Shown one piece after another: positions 36,533 through 45,368 of a stretch of 64,000 nt of DNA; the first letter of the stretch is position 1; each line of letters starts with the position of its first letter. The stretch is from assembly GCF_033449965.1 (NCBI RefSeq), contig NZ_CP137761.1:3596001-3660000 (forward strand), given 5' to 3'. This DNA comes from Bacillus sp. T3 (GTDB lineage: Bacteria > Bacillota > Bacilli > Bacillales > Cytobacillaceae). A model generated the notes under the pieces. The model was not told where the DNA came from and searched no databases. It saw only the letters and a list, made by a program, of their open reading frames with translations. The position numbers and the translations under genes were made by a program.

Positions 36533-37158
36533 TATTTCTCAATCCGTTCTAGATTTCCATTTTTATCCATCTGGAATTTCACCTTTTGTTGCCTGTCTTC
36601 TTCCTGCAAAACAACCATTTTCCTTGCTCGTTCCATTATCTCAATTAACGCTCGATAGTCTTCCTCAATCATTTTGAGTTCCTTCGTTAATTTTTCATTT
36701 TCTGACGTTAAATCTCTTGCTTGCTTTTCTAAAGCTTTTATCTTTCCTTTATATTGATCGAGATTAACACTTTGATCTTTGTGTTTTTCTGCTTTCTCAT
36801 AAAGCCCTTTCAAGAAATCGACTACTGTAACAAAAGAGAGAGTTTGTTGACCATCATGATCGATCATTTGCGCTCTGGCCTCTTCGACAATTTCGATCAT
36901 ATTATCATCAAAATCATGACCTATTGGTTTTTTTACCTCTTTCCGCTGCTTTTTCGCCAATTCTATTCCTGATTTATATTGTTTTCGCACATATGAATTC
37001 CAGCGGAAGCCACAAGCCGCAGCGGTTCTTGACAATTGTCGACCAACCTCCTCAAAAGCTTGAAGCTGTGTACCGCCATCTCTAATGTGGCGTAACACGA
37101 CTTCTGCAAGCAAGAGATCTTCATCGTGAGTCCAGGCATCTTGACGTGTTGTTGGCAT
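36532..37158 (-). CDS. gerR: GerR/YlbO, RsfA-family sporulation transcription factor
   Basis: A 208-residue regulator with a Myb/SANT-like N-terminal DNA-binding domain (WTHDEDLLLAEVVLRHIRDG, key WTHDEDLLLAE; and ACGFRWNSYVRKQY). A C-terminal coiled coil spans about residues 130-190. In B. subtilis YlbO (GerR) is a mother-cell regulator that represses some SigE genes and activates others. The ATG at 37158 (MPTTRQDAW) has AGGAGGG 5-6 bases upstream and was preferred over longer in-frame starts. Confidence 0.92.
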   Translation of the reverse strand: MPTTRQDAWTHDEDLLLAEVVLRHIRDGGTQLQAFEEVGRQLSRTAAACGFRWNSYVRKQYKSGIELAKKQRKEVKKPIGHDFDDNMIEIVEEARAQMIDHDGQQTLSFVTVVDFLKGLYEKAEKHKDQSVNLDQYKGKIKALEKQARDLTSENEKLTKELKMIEEDYRALIEIMERARKMVVLQEEDRQQKVKFQMDKNGNLERIEK

Positions 37159-37226
37159 CGTATCCCTCCTAGTGTTTTTATTCATACATATGCATTCACT
37201 AGAAAAGATAGACTGCAAAACCAAAT

Positions 37227-37989
37227 TTACTTTTTAGATAAAAAGTTATTCACAACATTATGATGAGCTTCTGATTCCCATAGACGAGAATTCGTACGAA
37301 CCTCTTCCTCAATTCGGGCTGGCAAGCCAGATTGGGCCCATTTTCGAATCAACATTGTTTTATAAGCCTCTAAAACGCTAGCTTCAATCGCTAGAATATT
37401 TTTTAGATACTCAACCGCATTTTCCAACAAATCTCCTTCAAAAACTGCATCTATGAAACCTAGTTCTACTAACTTTTCCACTTCCACCATTTTCGCTTCC
37501 ATTAATAACTTCATCGCGTTTGATGTAGCGATTTTTTCAAAAAGCATTGTTCCTCCACCCCAGCCAGTGGTAATGGCTTGGGTTCCCTGTACAAAACCAG
37601 CTTTTGCACCTGCCTTGGCCAAACGGAAATCACATGCAGTCGCAAGCTCACAGCCTCCCCCCATTGCTGTCCCATTAATAAGGGCAATCGTTGGCTTAGG
37701 AAGCATTAACAAATCCACAAGTACCTTTGACATTTTCGAAAGCATGCCATAAGCTTGATCCTCGGTTTTTAAAGTATGGAAAACTGATAAATCTCCACCT
37801 GAACAAAAAGCTTTATCACCTGCACCTGTAATAATCAGTGCTTTGTGTTCAGTATTTTTCATTCTTTCAATTACAATTTCAAGCCCTTCCATAATGTCAT
37901 AGTTTATGGCATTGCGTTTCTCCAGGTCTATTAATTGTAAATAATAGAAAACCATGGTTTGTTTCTTCGATTGTGTATGCGTTGTTCAT
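37227..37989 (-). CDS. Enoyl-CoA hydratase/isomerase family protein (interrupted by a one-base insertion)
   Basis: A crotonase-fold protein of about 253 residues once corrected. Marks: GAGDKAFCSGGDLSVF (oxyanion hole 1) and INGTAMGGGCELATACDFRLA (oxyanion hole 2; key GGGCELA). The N-terminus MNNAYTIEETNHGFLLFTIN is encoded from an ATG at 37987-37989 with GGGGG before it. The frame then breaks between INRP and EKRNAINYD because of one extra G in about 37918-37928. The exact acyl-CoA substrate cannot be told. Probable sequencing error. It is not part of the B. subtilis ylb set. Confidence 0.85.
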
Positions 37990-38129
37990 TTTAATCCCCC
38001 AAAAATTCAGCTTTTCTATAATTGTAAAAATAATCCGACAATTTTTCAATCATTTCTAGAGTTTTTTGTGGAAAAATAACAAATTTGGTCATTTACCAAG
38101 GAAAAAGAGTCTTAACATCCCCCGTAAAA

Positions 38130-38170
38130 TGACAAAAGCACAAGGAGCAATAACACTCCTTGTGCTTTTT
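38130..38170 (-). terminator. Terminator after rpmF
   Basis: A perfect 14-bp stem (38134-38147 with 38156-38169) with A/T-rich flanks, downstream of rpmF on the minus strand. Confidence 0.85.
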
Positions 38171-38182
38171 ATCTAAGGAAAA

Positions 38183-38356
38183 TTAGTCGTTTACTACTTC
38201 TTTCCCTTTGTATGTTCCACACGCTTTACATACACGGTGTGCAAGTTTCATTTCACCACAGTTCGGGCATTCTGTCATACCAGGAACTTGTAATTTGAAA
38301 TGCGTACGGCGCTTTCTTTTCGCAGTTTTAGAAGTTCTTCTAAAAGGTACAGCCAT
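38183..38356 (-). CDS. rpmF: 50S ribosomal protein L32 (zinc-ribbon form)
   Basis: A 57-residue L32. N-terminus AVPFRRTSKTAKRKRRTHFK; zinc ribbon CPNCG...CKACG intact, so it is the zinc-binding (C+) paralogue type. The ATG at 38356 has GGAGGTGG upstream. It is cotranscribed with ylbN, as in most bacteria. Confidence 0.97.
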   Translation of the reverse strand: MAVPFRRTSKTAKRKRRTHFKLQVPGMTECPNCGEMKLAHRVCKACGTYKGKEVVND

Positions 38357-38440
38357 TCTTCCCACCTCCTTAAAGACAATTAAGAATGATATGAAGTTCA
38401 GATAGATTCAGATCTTCATGTTTCTTTTGGTTTCTTCTGA

Positions 38441-38968
38441 TTATGATTCAGAAGATGAATCATTTTGGTCAAAAAATTTAGCAAGTCCAGCAAGTCGGGG
38501 ATCTACTTTTTTTGTTTGATCCTGTTCTTGTAGCACTTCCCAATCCTTCCCTGACTGAGGAGCACCTTCGCCAGTTTTTACGTCATCGCAAAATACTTGC
38601 ATTGGAACTTCAAGCAAAAGAATTTCTTGAATGACCGGCATTAGGTCAATCACGTCACCTTTAACTTGATGCACTTCCTCTTCTTCTCCAAAATCTGAAG
38701 GATTCAACAGGAAGGTTTCCATTGTTTCAACACTAATTGGATAATTCACATCAACTAACGTCCGAGAACAAGGAAGGATCAAATGACCTTTTAACTTTAA
38801 ATGAAAAGTCACTTTGGTCGAACTTATATCAACTCGTCCGGTTATATGCATTGGTGAAACAGATCGAATCGATGGATCTACTTTGCTCAAATCATCAACT
38901 TGTATCGTTTCATCAATCGGAAGATCCTTGTTTCGATATTTTTGTAACTGACTAATTGTCCATTTCAA
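38441..38968 (-). CDS. ylbN: YlbN, YceD/DUF177 family protein
   Basis: A 175-residue DUF177 (YceD) protein. Marks: GRVDISSTKVTFHLKLKGHL, LPCSRTLVDVNYP and the acidic stretch GEEEEVHQVKGDVIDLMPV. The family is almost always encoded upstream of rpmF and is linked to 23S rRNA accumulation in other bacteria and plants; the mechanism is unclear. Confidence 0.92.
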   Translation of the reverse strand: MKWTISQLQKYRNKDLPIDETIQVDDLSKVDPSIRSVSPMHITGRVDISSTKVTFHLKLKGHLILPCSRTLVDVNYPISVETMETFLLNPSDFGEEEEVHQVKGDVIDLMPVIQEILLLEVPMQVFCDDVKTGEGAPQSGKDWEVLQEQDQTKKVDPRLAGLAKFFDQNDSSSES

Positions 38969-39044
38969 ATTGAATCACCTCAAGGCAACAAAAGTAATTA
39001 TAGCTTCCACACAAAAAATTGTCAATATATTTTCTTTACAGTAA

Positions 39045-39190
39045 GAAAAGCGGAAGCGGCTTGCTCAGAGGCGACAGGCATAAGGCGAGCCGGACGGAAG
39101 GTCGCTCTTTGACCTTCTGGCTGGATTGACTTATGACCCCGAGCCTCTAGCCGCTGTAGCTGGACAATGAAAAGCGGAAGCGGCTTGCTC
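39045..39190. repeat. GC-rich intergenic repeat (family B) with duplicated end
   Basis: The 22-mer starting GAAAAGCGGAAGCGGC occurs at 39045-39066 and identically at 39169-39190, 124 bases apart. Between them is a GC-rich unit with small palindromes (AGGTCGCTCTTTGACCT at about 39104-39120). It looks like one full unit plus the beginning of a second. A related, shorter element lies at 53563-53627. The rest of the 38969-39314 gap carries no other feature I can support. Confidence 0.65.
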
Positions 39191-39314
39191 TTGTTTTTAC
39201 GTTGTTAAATTTTTATTCATTTTACCATTGTAACCATTCCTGAAGAAATAATCAAAAAAACTTGAAATCAACATGTGTAATCGTTTAAGGTAAAGGGAAA
39301 AAAGGAGGCGTCAT

Positions 39315-40538
39315 ATGAAAGCAGTAGGCGTCATCGTTGAATACAATCCGTTTCATAATGGCCATGCGCTTCATTTAGAAGGAGCAAAAAACGCCTCTGG
39401 AGCAGACGTAGTAATTGCGGCAATGAGCGGAAATTTCCTCCAACGAGGGGAGCCAGCTCTCGTCTCAAAATGGACCAGAGCGAAAATGGCAATGGAGGCT
39501 GGAGTTGATCTCGTTTTTGAACTCCCATACCAATATGCTACCCAGCAAGCTGAAATATTTGCCTTTGGTGGTGTATCATTGCTCCAGTCAGCAGGGTGTG
39601 AGTCTGTTTGTTTTGGAAGTGAATCAGGAAACATCAAAGCCTTTGAATATACATACGAATTCCTTAACGACCATGAGCACATTTTTCAAAGTAAAATAAA
39701 ACAGCATATGCAAAACGGAGTTAGCTATCCGAAAGCTCTTTCCTTGTCCTTTTTAGATTTAGGTCCAGCTGATTCAATGATCGACTTATCTCAGCCAAAC
39801 AATATTTTAGGTTATCAATATATAAAAGCCGCCAGAAGGCTTAAAAAGCCGCTTCAGATGATTACAGTGCAAAGACAGAGTGCAGGTTATCACGATGACC
39901 ATTTTGCCTCGAGCACCATTGCAAGTGCGACGAGTATTCGATCGGCTTTATTTTCAAAAAATAAACAAATTGCAGAGATCCTGAATTATGTTCCGAAAAC
40001 CACTTATAAACTACTGCTTCAATACATTGAGCAGTACGGAACCTTCCATCATTGGGAACAATACTGGCAATTATTGAAATACAGACTCCTATCAAGTAGT
40101 CCTGAGGAGTTAAAAGCCATTTATGAGGTCGAGGAAGGGATTGAAAATCGCCTGTTAGCACATGTCAGTGATGCCGATTCCTTTAATGATTTTATGATGA
40201 GAATTAAAACGAAGCGGTACACCTGGACCAGAATTCAAAGAATTTGTCTTCACATTTTAACGAATGCAAAGAAAAGTGAAATGGATGTTACGGACAAACA
40301 CGTTCCCTATTTACGTTTACTCGGGATGAGTGAAAAAGGGAGACAGTATTTAAGCGAAAATAAAAAACAGATCACAATCCCCATTGTTTCGAAGCTGTCT
40401 GCTTATAAGGGGGCTGACATCGCACTCGACATCCGAGCATCGAAACTGTATCAGATGGCAATACCTTCTGAAAAACAGGAATTATATCAAGATTTCACCG
40501 CCACACCAATTTATCAAGCAAAAGAGGAACGGATATGA
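39315..40538 (+). CDS. tmcAL: TmcAL/YlbM, tRNA-Met cytidine acetate ligase
   Basis: A 407-residue nucleotidyltransferase-fold enzyme that makes N4-acetylcytidine at C34 of elongator tRNA-Met from acetate and ATP. The HxGH-type motif is in VIVEYNPFHNGHALHLEGA (about residues 7-25). Further marks are AAMSGNFLQRGEPALVSKW, ELPYQYATQ and SSTIASATSIRSAL. AAAGGAGG site before the ATG. Confidence 0.94.
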   Translation: MKAVGVIVEYNPFHNGHALHLEGAKNASGADVVIAAMSGNFLQRGEPALVSKWTRAKMAMEAGVDLVFELPYQYATQQAEIFAFGGVSLLQSAGCESVCFGSESGNIKAFEYTYEFLNDHEHIFQSKIKQHMQNGVSYPKALSLSFLDLGPADSMIDLSQPNNILGYQYIKAARRLKKPLQMITVQRQSAGYHDDHFASSTIASATSIRSALFSKNKQIAEILNYVPKTTYKLLLQYIEQYGTFHHWEQYWQLLKYRLLSSSPEELKAIYEVEEGIENRLLAHVSDADSFNDFMMRIKTKRYTWTRIQRICLHILTNAKKSEMDVTDKHVPYLRLLGMSEKGRQYLSENKKQITIPIVSKLSAYKGADIALDIRASKLYQMAIPSEKQELYQDFTATPIYQAKEERI

Positions 40539-40557
40539 GTCCGTTCCTCTTTTGCTT
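40516..40557. terminator. Bidirectional terminator between ylbM and ylbL
   Basis: A perfect 18-bp stem (40516-40533 with 40540-40557) with a 6-base loop. It overlaps the stop codons of both convergent genes. Confidence 0.88.
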
Positions 40558-41578
40558 ATTTTTTTACCTTCAGCTTCTTAAGATAAGCAACCGCGTCCTC
40601 AAAAGTATCTACCGGGACAATTTTCATGTTCGTATCAATATCCTTTGCTGTTTTCGAGGCTTCTTTATAGTTTGAATCCGAAGCACCTTCTTCATTAGGT
40701 GCAAAGAAGATTTCAGCTCCAGCTTTGTCCGCAGCGACGATTTTTTGTTCAATCCCGCCTATTCTACCAACTGTTCCATCTGGTGAAATAGTCCAGGTAC
40801 CAGCAATCTGATAGCCTTTGGTTAAATCTGTTTTCGTTAGTTGATCGTAGATTTCCAGGGTGAACATTAGACCGGCAGAAGGACCGCCAATTTCCTCGGT
40901 ATCGATATGAACCGCTGGTTTGACTACAATTTCTTTATCCTCGACTAAACCAATCCCAATGCCAAGCTTACTTTTATCCTCTTGGAAGGGTTGAATTGCA
41001 AGCGACACAGTTTTGGTTTCGTCATCTCGTTCATAGGTGACAGATATTTTATCGCCTGCTTTTTTTGAATTAATATAATCGGTAAATTGAGTAATAGATT
41101 TGAATTCATCCCCATCAATTTTTGTAATTCGATCTCCCGGCTTCAATGTCCCATCTGCAGGCATTTTAGGCACGATATGAAGGACATAAATCCCTTTAAA
41201 CTTAAATTTGACTGGGAGTCTTGCTTTTTCATATGCAACCTCGATTGCATTTGTTTTCGAGCTGTCCATCATATGAAGCTGACGAACATTATATTCTTCA
41301 TCACTTTCATCCTTACTACGTATCTCATCTATAGCATAAATGTGTTGATATTTACTTATTTTAGCAATCGCATAGCTATAAATATTGGCTTTACCCATTC
41401 GAATAGTTGTAAGCATGAAATTCCCTTCTCCATCATAGCCGTTTTCAACCTTGATAATCGGTTCTAGCTCTTTTGCCATTCCAGGTTTGGAAACATAATA
41501 AGGTAAATAATAAAAAGAGCTTGCGGCAAAAATCAGTCCAGCAATGATGAGGAAAAGAAGCGAACGGTTCTTTCTCAT
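40556..41578 (-). CDS. ylbL: YlbL, PDZ-Lon (S16) membrane-anchored protease
   Basis: A 340-residue protein with an N-terminal membrane segment (SLLFLIIAGLIFAASSFYYL) and a PDZ domain (about 115-195, with GTLKPGDRITKIDG). A Lon-type serine protease domain follows, with the catalytic serine in GGPSAGLMFTLEIYD and lysine in GIEQKIVAADKAGA. In B. subtilis YlbL contributes to removing the SOS division inhibitor YneA. The ATG at 41578 (MRKNRSLL) overlaps the ylbK 3' end. Confidence 0.92.
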   Translation of the reverse strand: MRKNRSLLFLIIAGLIFAASSFYYLPYYVSKPGMAKELEPIIKVENGYDGEGNFMLTTIRMGKANIYSYAIAKISKYQHIYAIDEIRSKDESDEEYNVRQLHMMDSSKTNAIEVAYEKARLPVKFKFKGIYVLHIVPKMPADGTLKPGDRITKIDGDEFKSITQFTDYINSKKAGDKISVTYERDDETKTVSLAIQPFQEDKSKLGIGIGLVEDKEIVVKPAVHIDTEEIGGPSAGLMFTLEIYDQLTKTDLTKGYQIAGTWTISPDGTVGRIGGIEQKIVAADKAGAEIFFAPNEEGASDSNYKEASKTAKDIDTNMKIVPVDTFEDAVAYLKKLKVKK

Positions 41579-42366
41579 TCTTTCTGTGTCCCCTTCCATG
41601 TATCAATAGTACTTTTAATTTTATCAATCTTTTTTCTTGCTGCCTCTTCACCAATCGAGATAATGTCCTCGATATTGGTAAAAGCTCTAGAATTATATTT
41701 TTCCACATGAGGACGAATCATGATATCAGATGCAATAATTCGATGGTCCACTAACTCCATCTGCATGATATCGATACTCTGCATAATCACGTCATATACA
41801 GAGGTGATTTCGGTATTTGTTTTTACATGGGACACATCTACTGCGATGATAAATTCCGCACCCATCTCTTTGACAACCGAAACAGGAATTCGATCGACGA
41901 CCCCACCGTCAACAAGGAGTCTTCCATTTATTTTTCCAGGTACAAAAACACCAGGGATTGAGATACTCGCTCGGACAGCTTCGGCAATTGGCCCTTTTTT
42001 AAAGACTACCTTTTCTCCTGACATTAAATCGGTTGCAACAACCGCAACGGGGACATTTAATTCTTCAATCATTTTTCCATGTGTAAAAATTCGAATTAAA
42101 TCTTTTACCTTTTTTCCTGCAATAAAACCCATTTTGGGAACGGTAAAATCCAGATAATACTTACGTTTAAAAGCAGTTGAAAGCTTATAAAGCTGATCCA
42201 TATCTAAGCCTGCTGCATAAAAACAGGCAACCAATGCTCCCATGCTACTTCCAGAAATAAAATCAATCGGGATTCCTTCTTCCTTGAGTACTTTTATAAC
42301 ACCCAAATGAGCGAATCCTCTTGCTCCACCCGATCCGAGTGCCAAACCAATTTTCGGACGCGGCAA
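41575..42366 (-). CDS. ylbK: YlbK, patatin-like phospholipase family protein
   Basis: A 263-residue patatin-fold hydrolase: oxyanion loop GLALGSGGARGFAHLG, nucleophile elbow SGSSMGAL (GxSxG) and the catalytic aspartate in LLVDGGVVDRIPV. It is a likely acyl-lipid or phospholipid esterase; the substrate is unknown. TTG start after AAGGAGG. It is cotranscribed with ylbL. Confidence 0.92.
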   Translation of the reverse strand: MPRPKIGLALGSGGARGFAHLGVIKVLKEEGIPIDFISGSSMGALVACFYAAGLDMDQLYKLSTAFKRKYYLDFTVPKMGFIAGKKVKDLIRIFTHGKMIEELNVPVAVVATDLMSGEKVVFKKGPIAEAVRASISIPGVFVPGKINGRLLVDGGVVDRIPVSVVKEMGAEFIIAVDVSHVKTNTEITSVYDVIMQSIDIMQMELVDHRIIASDIMIRPHVEKYNSRAFTNIEDIISIGEEAARKKIDKIKSTIDTWKGTQKE

Positions 42367-42496
42367 AGAAATATCCTCCTTTTCAAGTAAGGTAATTTAG
42401 TAATGTCAGTTTCATTCTTATGGTCTAAATTACTTTTCTATGAGTATATTGTGTTAGGGGGACAAGACACCCCTCAGATTCAACGCAGAAACAATT

Positions 42497-42550
42497 GGCT
42501 TTATGTGATAGAAAACCAACCAGATAAACAAGTTAGCAATCACATAAACC
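42497..42550. repeat. Inverted repeat in the ylbK/ylbJ divergent gap
   Basis: Arms GGCTTTATGTGAT (42497-42509) and ATCACATAAACC (42539-42550) are imperfect inverse copies, 29 bases apart. They lie midway between two divergent genes, so this may be an operator. The rest of 42367-42655 shows nothing else I can support. Confidence 0.4.
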
Positions 42551-42655
42551 TATATAACCATTATGCCAATGAAGACATATAGTGTTTTTTATTTTATCAC
42601 TGTTTTATCATGATTGCACAGTAATTAGTGATAATCCATACAGGAGGCTCAGTCG

Positions 42656-43873
42656 GTGTATCGTTCTAAAATAAAGACACTCTTTCTTGCCAGCTCTGTT
42701 ACAATTATGGCCGTTTCAATCATTTCTTTTCCACAAGAATCGGTTGATGCCTCAATTAGGGGACTGAATATGTGGTGGGAAATCGTGTTCCCTTCTCTCT
42801 TACCATTTTTTGTTGTTTCTGAGATGCTAATTGGGTTTGGCGTTGTGAGGTTTATTGGAGTATTATTAGAACCTTTGATGAGACCGATTTTTAGAGTCCC
42901 AGGTGTTGGCGGATTTATTTGGGCAATGGGGATGGCTTCCGGTTACCCAGCTGGCGCAAAGCTTACAGCTAGACTAAGACAAGAAGGACAACTAACGCGA
43001 ATTGAAGCGGAAAGACTTGTTTCCTTTACGAATTCCTCCAACCCTCTGTTTATTTTTGGCGCTGTGTCTGTTGGTTTTTTTTACAATCCAAAGCTCGGGG
43101 TGATTTTAGCCTTATCTCATTACTTAGGGAATATTTGCGTGGGAATCTTGATGAGATTTTATGGGAAAAATGAGGAAATGAAAAAAACAGAGCAAACCAA
43201 AAAATCGAATCTTAGAGCCGCATTTTCCCAACTCCATCAAACGCGGATAAAAGACAATCGTCCGATTGGGAAACTGCTAGGTGATGCGGTGACATCCTCT
43301 GTTCAAACCTTGTTGATGATTGGTGGTTTTATCATCTTATTTTCTGTAATTAATAAGATTCTGTTCCACCTGCAAATTACAGGCTATTTATCAAAGCTTC
43401 TAGAAACTATCTTTCCGATTTTTCATTTTCCAGATTCATTAAGCATCCCATTCATTTCGGGGTTATTTGAAATCACGCTAGGTAGCCAGCTAACTAGTCA
43501 GGTACAAGATGCCACACTCCTGCAGCAAACCATCTTTACAAGCTTTATCTTGGCATTTAGTGGCTTTAGTGTTCAGGCACAAGTTGCGAGTATATTAGCA
43601 CAAACTGATATACGATTTCAGCCATTTTTTGTCGCGAGAATATTTCATGGACTATTTGCAGCTTTGTTTACATTTCTTTTATGGAATCCAATCTATATAC
43701 AATTTTATCAAACAGAACAGCCATCGAATGCATTGCCGGTAGGCTGGTTCGGTAAAGCCGACTTCCTTAATAGAGCATTCGATTGGATGGTCCACATCGG
43801 TCCAATCTTCACCTTGACGTCTTTAGTCATTTATATTGTGCTTTATGCCAGAAATCAATATAAAAAAGGCTGA
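42656..43873 (+). CDS. ylbJ: YlbJ, sporulation integral membrane protein (nucleoside-transporter-like fold)
   Basis: A 405-residue polytopic protein with gate-type repeats (PSLLPFFVVSEMLIGFG; MGMASGYPAGAKLTARLRQ; SGFSVQAQVASILAQTDI). It has about eight to ten membrane segments. YlbJ is a SigE-controlled protein needed for cortex or heat-resistant spores in B. subtilis. GTG start with AGGAGGC upstream. Divergent from ylbK. Confidence 0.92.
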   Translation: MYRSKIKTLFLASSVTIMAVSIISFPQESVDASIRGLNMWWEIVFPSLLPFFVVSEMLIGFGVVRFIGVLLEPLMRPIFRVPGVGGFIWAMGMASGYPAGAKLTARLRQEGQLTRIEAERLVSFTNSSNPLFIFGAVSVGFFYNPKLGVILALSHYLGNICVGILMRFYGKNEEMKKTEQTKKSNLRAAFSQLHQTRIKDNRPIGKLLGDAVTSSVQTLLMIGGFIILFSVINKILFHLQITGYLSKLLETIFPIFHFPDSLSIPFISGLFEITLGSQLTSQVQDATLLQQTIFTSFILAFSGFSVQAQVASILAQTDIRFQPFFVARIFHGLFAALFTFLLWNPIYIQFYQTEQPSNALPVGWFGKADFLNRAFDWMVHIGPIFTLTSLVIYIVLYARNQYKKG

Positions 43874-43912
43874 CTCACGCAGAGTTTCTCTCTCTAATGA
43901 GTCAGCCTTTCC
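43863..43912. terminator. Bidirectional terminator between ylbJ and coaD
   Basis: A 13-bp perfect stem (43865-43877 with 43898-43910), 20-base loop. The ylbJ stop codon lies within the left arm; coaD ends just beyond. Confidence 0.85.
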
Positions 43913-43915
43913 TTG

Positions 43916-44410
43916 TTATTTTTTTCTGAGCAAAGCAAATTTATTATGTAATTGGTTTTCGACGATTGGTGGAACGAGTTCTGAAATATTCCCACCATAT
44001 TTTGCTACTTCTTTCACGATACTTGAACTCAAAAAAGAATATTGGTTGTTTGTCATAATGAAAAAGGTTTCCACTGCATCATCTAAAACTCGGTTCATCG
44101 AAGCATTTTGCATTTCATATTCAAAATCTGATACAGCACGAAGTCCGCGAATTAGCGCATTTGCATTAACACTTTTTGCATAATCAACTAGGAGACCATC
44201 AAAAGAATCAACTTTTACATTCGGAATATGCTTTGTTACTTCTTTTATTAACTCAATTCGTTCCTGCACCGAAAATAACGGTGTTTTAGTTGAATTATTT
44301 AACACACTTACATAAATTTCATCAAAAATCTTTGCACCCCGAACAATAATGTCTAAATGTCCATTTGTAATTGGATCGAAGCTTCCTGGACATACAGCGA
44401 TACACGGCAC
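43916..44410 (-). CDS. coaD: Phosphopantetheine adenylyltransferase
   Basis: A 164-residue enzyme of coenzyme A synthesis that adenylates 4'-phosphopantetheine. HxGH-type site in CPGSFDPITNGHLDII (residues about 7-22), then LIRGLRAVSDFEYEMQNASM and the ISSTxx-like FLSSSIVKEVAKYGG. GTG start with GGGGG upstream. Cotranscribed with rsmD. Confidence 0.97.
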   Translation of the reverse strand: MPCIAVCPGSFDPITNGHLDIIVRGAKIFDEIYVSVLNNSTKTPLFSVQERIELIKEVTKHIPNVKVDSFDGLLVDYAKSVNANALIRGLRAVSDFEYEMQNASMNRVLDDAVETFFIMTNNQYSFLSSSIVKEVAKYGGNISELVPPIVENQLHNKFALLRKK

Positions 44411-44422
44411 AACGATACCCCC

Positions 44423-44983
44423 TTACTCCCCTAAATCATTTTGAAAAATTGTAATATGAATGATCCCATATTGTTCCCTTTTAATTACCATGAAATGGCC
44501 AACTTGTTCAGGCAGCTCCACATCATGGCCATGTTCGCAAACAATGACCCCCTTATTTTCAACTAATTGATGTCGATCCATATCCGTTAAGACATCGAGA
44601 AGCTGCTGTTTTTTATATGGGGGATCCAAAAATATAACATCAAACTTAAGCTCTCTTTTTACAATTGCCTTTAAAGCGCGGCTGGCATCGTTTCGATAAA
44701 TTTCTGCATGCTTTTCCAATCCGCAAGCGACAATATTTTCCTTTATAGTTTGAATGGCTTTGCCTTCTCTGTCAACAAATATGACCTGATCGAGACCTCT
44801 GCTAATGGCTTCGATACCTAATCCACCGCTTCCAGCAAATAAATCTAGACCAATTCCACCGGAAAAATAAGGACCAATAATATTAAAAATTGCCTCTTTC
44901 ACCTTATCTGTTGTTGGCCTTGTAGAATTGCCCGGAACAGCCTTTAGACTTTTCCCTTTACAAATTCCTGATACGACTCTCAT
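44423..44983 (-). CDS. rsmD: 16S rRNA (guanine966-N2)-methyltransferase RsmD (YlbH)
   Basis: A 186-residue SAM methyltransferase. Marks: RVVSGICKGKSLKAVPG, STRPTTDKVKEAIFNIIG, DLFAGSGGLGIEAISRG and the catalytic DPPY in VIFLDPPYKK. It methylates G966 of 16S rRNA. It is followed 12 bases later by coaD. Confidence 0.95.
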   Translation of the reverse strand: MRVVSGICKGKSLKAVPGNSTRPTTDKVKEAIFNIIGPYFSGGIGLDLFAGSGGLGIEAISRGLDQVIFVDREGKAIQTIKENIVACGLEKHAEIYRNDASRALKAIVKRELKFDVIFLDPPYKKQQLLDVLTDMDRHQLVENKGVIVCEHGHDVELPEQVGHFMVIKREQYGIIHITIFQNDLGE

Positions 44984-45097
44984 CTAGAACTCACCACAAC
45001 TTATCTTAATTCAATTTTTTTCTATCCTATCATACAAAACCTTTTCATTCCAATATCAATCAAAATTTAAGATCAAAATAAATATATCAAAGTGAGG

Positions 45098-45280
45098 TAT
45101 AATGCCGATTATTGTGGAAATAATGTAGTTAACAGCATCTAATCGAGGATGTTGTTGCCAACCGCGGAGAAGACTTACGTTTCCCCATAAGTTCTTCCTC
45201 CGGTTTCTCCTCTCCCTTTGCCTTCTATCCTATTAATTAGGATATAGAAGGACCCTGCATGTAAATGCAGGGTTTTTTAT
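45098..45280 (+). ncRNA. Structured RNA with four hairpins and intrinsic terminator (possible ylbH element)
   Basis: In the 385-bp gap between rsmD and the divergent gene at 45369. The plus strand has a TATAAT box (45098-45103; no clear -35), then hairpin A (45131-45139 with 45148-45156, including one G-U pair), hairpin B (45160-45205, about 16 bp with small bulges), hairpin C (45221-45230 with 45241-45251) and a terminator (45252-45260 with 45265-45273, then TTTTTT). The G-U pair forms on the plus strand but would be a C-A mismatch on the minus, which favours plus-strand transcription. A conserved element upstream of ylbH is listed in Rfam (RF00516); identity with it is inferred from location. 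It could be a free sRNA or a leader of the next gene. Confidence 0.65.
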
Positions 45281-45368
45281 TTGCATTAAATCCCCTACCA
45301 TTTTTCTTCAATTTTCGATAAGGTCGTGATACATTATTATCGACCATTATGAGTTTTGGAGGGCTAAT

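Noticed and set aside
39045..39190. Possible CRISPR repeat pair (identical 22-mers 124 bp apart)
   Set aside because: Only two copies, spacer far too long, no cas genes; better explained as an interspersed repeat.
45098..45280. Possible tRNA or 6S-like gene
   Set aside because: No cloverleaf or TPsiC signature, and no large central-bubble structure; it has stacked simple hairpins and a terminator.
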